Assembly: GCA_029571495.1 (NCBI GenBank)
Contig: JAKPSO010000775.1
Span: 1-7,970 of the forward strand
From: Pseudomonadota bacterium
GTDB taxonomy: Bacteria > Pseudomonadota > Gammaproteobacteria > Burkholderiales > Casimicrobiaceae
Length of the DNA stretch: 7,970 nt
Direction: 5' to 3'
Both the position numbers and the translations under genes were made by a program. Of the stretch, positions 6,449 through 7,970 are shown piece by piece (the stretch's first letter is position 1; every line of letters starts with the position of its first letter). Below the pieces are notes generated by a model that had not been told where the DNA came from, searched no databases, and saw only the letters and a program-made list of their open reading frames with translations.

Positions 6449-7354
6449 TCAGGACTTCTTCACCGCATGCCCGCCAAACCCCGCGCGCATTTGCGCCAGG
6501 AGCTTCGCGGCGTAATCGCCGCGACCCTGCGTCGCGAAGCGCGTGGTGAGCGCCAGCGCCGTCACTGGTGCCGGAACGCCAAGCTCCACCATCGCCTCGA
6601 CGGCCCAACGCCCCTCGCCGGAGTCGGCCACGTACGGCGCGATCGCCGCGATTTCGTCCGGTTTTTTCAGCGCTGACGCAGTCAAATCCAGAAGCCAAGA
6701 ACGCACCACCGAACCGTCGCGCCAAGCCTCGGCGATGTCGGCCACCGGCATCGCGAACTCTTTCTTCGCCTCCATGAGCGCGAAGCCTTCGGCGAGCGCT
6801 TGCATCATGCCGTATTCGATGCCGTTGTGCACCATCTTTGCGTAGTGTCCCGCCCCTACCGCGCCCGCATGCACGATGCCTTGCGTCTTCGACGGTGCCA
6901 GCACTTCGAGGTACGGCTGCAGGCGTGCGTAACTCTCCGCCGATCCGCCTGCCATCACGCAGTAACCGTTTTGCAAACCCCACACGCCGCCCGAAACGCC
7001 CACATCGGCGTACTCGATGCCGACGGCGTTTGCCTTCACCGCGCGGCGCTGCGAGTCTTTGTAGTTTGCGTTGCCGCCATCGACAAGGAGATCACCTTTG
7101 GCGAGCATCGGCAACACCGCGTCGATCGTGGACTCCGTAATCTCGCCCGAGGGCAACATGAGCCACACAATGCGCGGCGACGCCTGCGCGTGCACTGCGT
7201 CGGCGAGCGTGGCGACCGCACTGATGTTGGCCTCTGCAGCCGACGCCCGTGCGTCGGCGCTTTGATCAAACGCGATGACGTTGACGCCGCCGCGCGCCCA
7301 GCGCCGCGCCATGTTCGCGCCCATCCGGCCGAGGCCGATGATTGAAATTTGCAA
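6449..7354 (-). CDS. gnd: 6-phosphogluconate dehydrogenase (decarboxylating), short NAD-type
   Basis: The enzyme oxidises and decarboxylates 6-phosphogluconate to ribulose 5-phosphate. The 301-residue protein has the Rossmann GLGRMG (7-12), VDGGNANYKDS (91-101), the family block GVSGGVWGLQNGY (119-131), and the active-site KMVHNGIEYG (173-182), with K173 and N177 in the catalytic positions. The length matches the short, YqeC/GndA-like clade rather than the 470-residue form of E. coli. An acidic D30 at the end of the second strand, with no Arg cluster after it, argues for NAD over NADP. The start is TTG at 7354, set by an AGGAGAG site; the open frame extends 22 codons upstream to 7420 but that part is unlike the family. 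It converges on the dehydratase gene and would use the product of GntK, so the two may form an oxidative route for gluconate. Confidence 0.93.
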   Translation of the reverse strand: MQISIIGLGRMGANMARRWARGGVNVIAFDQSADARASAAEANISAVATLADAVHAQASPRIVWLMLPSGEITESTIDAVLPMLAKGDLLVDGGNANYKDSQRRAVKANAVGIEYADVGVSGGVWGLQNGYCVMAGGSAESYARLQPYLEVLAPSKTQGIVHAGAVGAGHYAKMVHNGIEYGMMQALAEGFALMEAKKEFAMPVADIAEAWRDGSVVRSWLLDLTASALKKPDEIAAIAPYVADSGEGRWAVEAMVELGVPAPVTALALTTRFATQGRGDYAAKLLAQMRAGFGGHAVKKS

Positions 7355-7360
7355 GATTTT

Positions 7361-7367
7361 CTCTCCT
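7361..7367 (-). promoter_or_regulatory. Ribosome binding site that fixes the gnd start at TTG 7354
   Basis: On the minus strand AGGAGAG lies 6 bases before TTG at 7354. The frame stays open upstream, but the next in-frame candidate at 7420 would put this site inside the gene and add 22 residues before the Rossmann strand. The same GGAGAGAAA context precedes dctP. Confidence 0.8.
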
Positions 7368-7394
7368 GAGACTAAAGCTATTTTGTGTTTTCTT

Positions 7395-7514
7395 TTTGAC
7401 GCAGATTTCACAGATTCCAACAGTAGATTTCCGCAGATTTTCTTCGCGGTACGCAGTAACCGCTATACAAAAATCGGCGTGAATCTGCACAAAATCTGCG
7501 AAATCTGCGTCAAA
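7395..7514. repeat. Imperfect 120-bp inverted repeat of CAGATT/AATCTG units
   Basis: The outer arms TTTGACGCAGATTTC (7395-7409) and GAAATCTGCGTCAAA (7500-7514) pair perfectly over 15 bases, and pairing resumes for 6 more after one mismatch. Further in, 7425-7441 pairs with 7470-7486 with two non-pairing positions and two G-T wobbles, after a small bulge. An inner stem GCGGT (7446-7450) with ACCGC (7459-7463) closes the loop. CAGATT or AGATT recurs at 7402, 7411, 7425 and 7434 on the left. AATCTG recurs at 7482, 7493 and 7502 on the right. The AT-rich make-up differs from the genes around it. It fits a dispersed repeat or a miniature inverted-repeat element; copies elsewhere in the genome cannot be seen here. 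Confidence 0.75.
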
Positions 7515-7587
7515 TATTTACCTTACGAAAGTGGGCACATTCAATGTCTACGCGACCACGTCAAAAGCTCCGATGGACCACGCATGC

Positions 7588-7970
7588 TCACACTGGCGGC
7601 GCGACGCGCTCCACCTCTTCCACGGTCGTCAAGCCTGTCGCGATTTTGTGCGCACCCGACGCCCGCAGCGGTTTCATGCCATCGCGGAAGGCTTGTTCGC
7701 GTAGCTCATCGAGCCCCGCACCCGCAAGCACCAACTTGCGCAATTCCGGTGTCACCGTCATCACTTCATACAAACCGGCGCGGCCACGATACCCCGTCAT
7801 GCGGCAATCGAGGCAGCCTACGGCTTTGTACGTAATAGTGGGCTTCGACGCGCGATACGGCTTCGTCAGCGCAGCCCATTGGTCATCCGACAGCGGCTCG
7901 GCCGGGGCTTTGCAGTTCGTGCAGAGCGTACGCACCAAGCGCTGCGCCATCACGCCGATTACTGTCGAGT
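7588..7970 (-). CDS. C-terminal part of a GspE/PilB-family secretion or pilus ATPase
   Basis: The frame is open to the right edge, so this is the last 126 residues or so of a longer gene whose Walker motifs lie outside. GspE and PilB are hexameric cytosolic ATPases that drive type II secretion or type IV pilus extension. What is visible is diagnostic: VMAQRLVRTLC, two CxxC pairs (codons at about 7921-7923, 7912-7914, 7813-7815 and 7804-7806) that form the zinc-binding tetracysteine, then GYRGRAGLYEVM, a basic-acidic helix, and the TTVEEVERV end. The tetracysteine is found in GspE and PilB but usually not in the retraction ATPase PilT. GspE and PilB cannot be told apart from this fragment. It reads toward gnd but is separated by 233 bases holding the inverted repeat, and is probably a separate transcription unit. 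Confidence 0.88.
   Translation of the reverse strand, partial: STVIGVMAQRLVRTLCTNCKAPAEPLSDDQWAALTKPYRASKPTITYKAVGCLDCRMTGYRGRAGLYEVMTVTPELRKLVLAGAGLDELREQAFRDGMKPLRASGAHKIATGLTTVEEVERVAPPV

Noticed and set aside
7395..7514. CRISPR-like spaced repeats
   Set aside because: Units are only about 6-9 bases, spacing is irregular and the two halves are inverted, so it is an inverted repeat, not an array of direct repeats with spacers.
7395..7514. Intrinsic terminator for the ATPase gene
   Set aside because: The stem is long and imperfect, and the bases after it on the minus strand are A-rich, not T-rich, so it does not fit a rho-independent terminator.
7275..7835. Plus-strand open frame of 186 codons
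   Set aside because: It runs over the start of gnd, the inverted repeat and the end of the ATPase gene on the opposite strand, and has no recognisable family features.

Overview
The window looks like chromosomal DNA from a betaproteobacterium, most likely of the Burkholderiales. It is moderately GC-rich, with GC-ending codons, a DUF1272 gene and a TRAP-type sugar-acid locus of a kind common in that order. This placement is inference from gene content and composition, not from a marker gene. No rRNA, tRNA, CRISPR array, transposase or phage gene is visible.

Left edge (1-631, + strand): the glycine-rich, arginine-dotted C-terminal tail of a cut-off protein, possibly a DEAD-box RNA helicase or an RNA-binding protein. 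A small cysteine-rich DUF1272 gene follows at once.

Centre (628-6261): a sugar-acid catabolic locus around a shared divergent promoter region. Gluconokinase (gntK) is read leftward. A DgoR-like GntR/FCD repressor is read rightward and is followed by a three-gene TRAP transporter (dctQ, dctM, dctP) and an enolase-superfamily acid-sugar dehydratase whose active-site spacing matches D-galactonate dehydratase. The 108-120 bp between gntK and the regulator holds an 18-bp near-palindrome. It contains both predicted -10 boxes (TATGAT on each strand), so one operator could switch both directions together. The likely logic is that the repressor senses an aldonate or its 2-keto-3-deoxy product, the TRAP system imports the acid, and the dehydratase makes a 2-keto-3-deoxy-aldonate. 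GntK sends gluconate to 6-phosphogluconate.

Right part (6262-7970, mostly - strand): a short, probably NAD-dependent 6-phosphogluconate dehydrogenase (gnd) starting at a TTG codon, convergent with the dehydratase. It would oxidise the product of GntK. Behind it lies a roughly 120-bp imperfect inverted repeat built of CAGATT/AATCTG units, which looks like a dispersed repeat or MITE-like element. The C-terminus of a GspE/PilB-family secretion or pilus ATPase runs off the right edge.

Most of the window belongs to known families. I see no wholly new system. The points of most interest are the interleaved divergent promoters over one operator, the unassigned substrate of the dehydratase with its Asn-rich insertion, the GC-rich hairpin just before the dehydratase start, and the inverted-repeat element.
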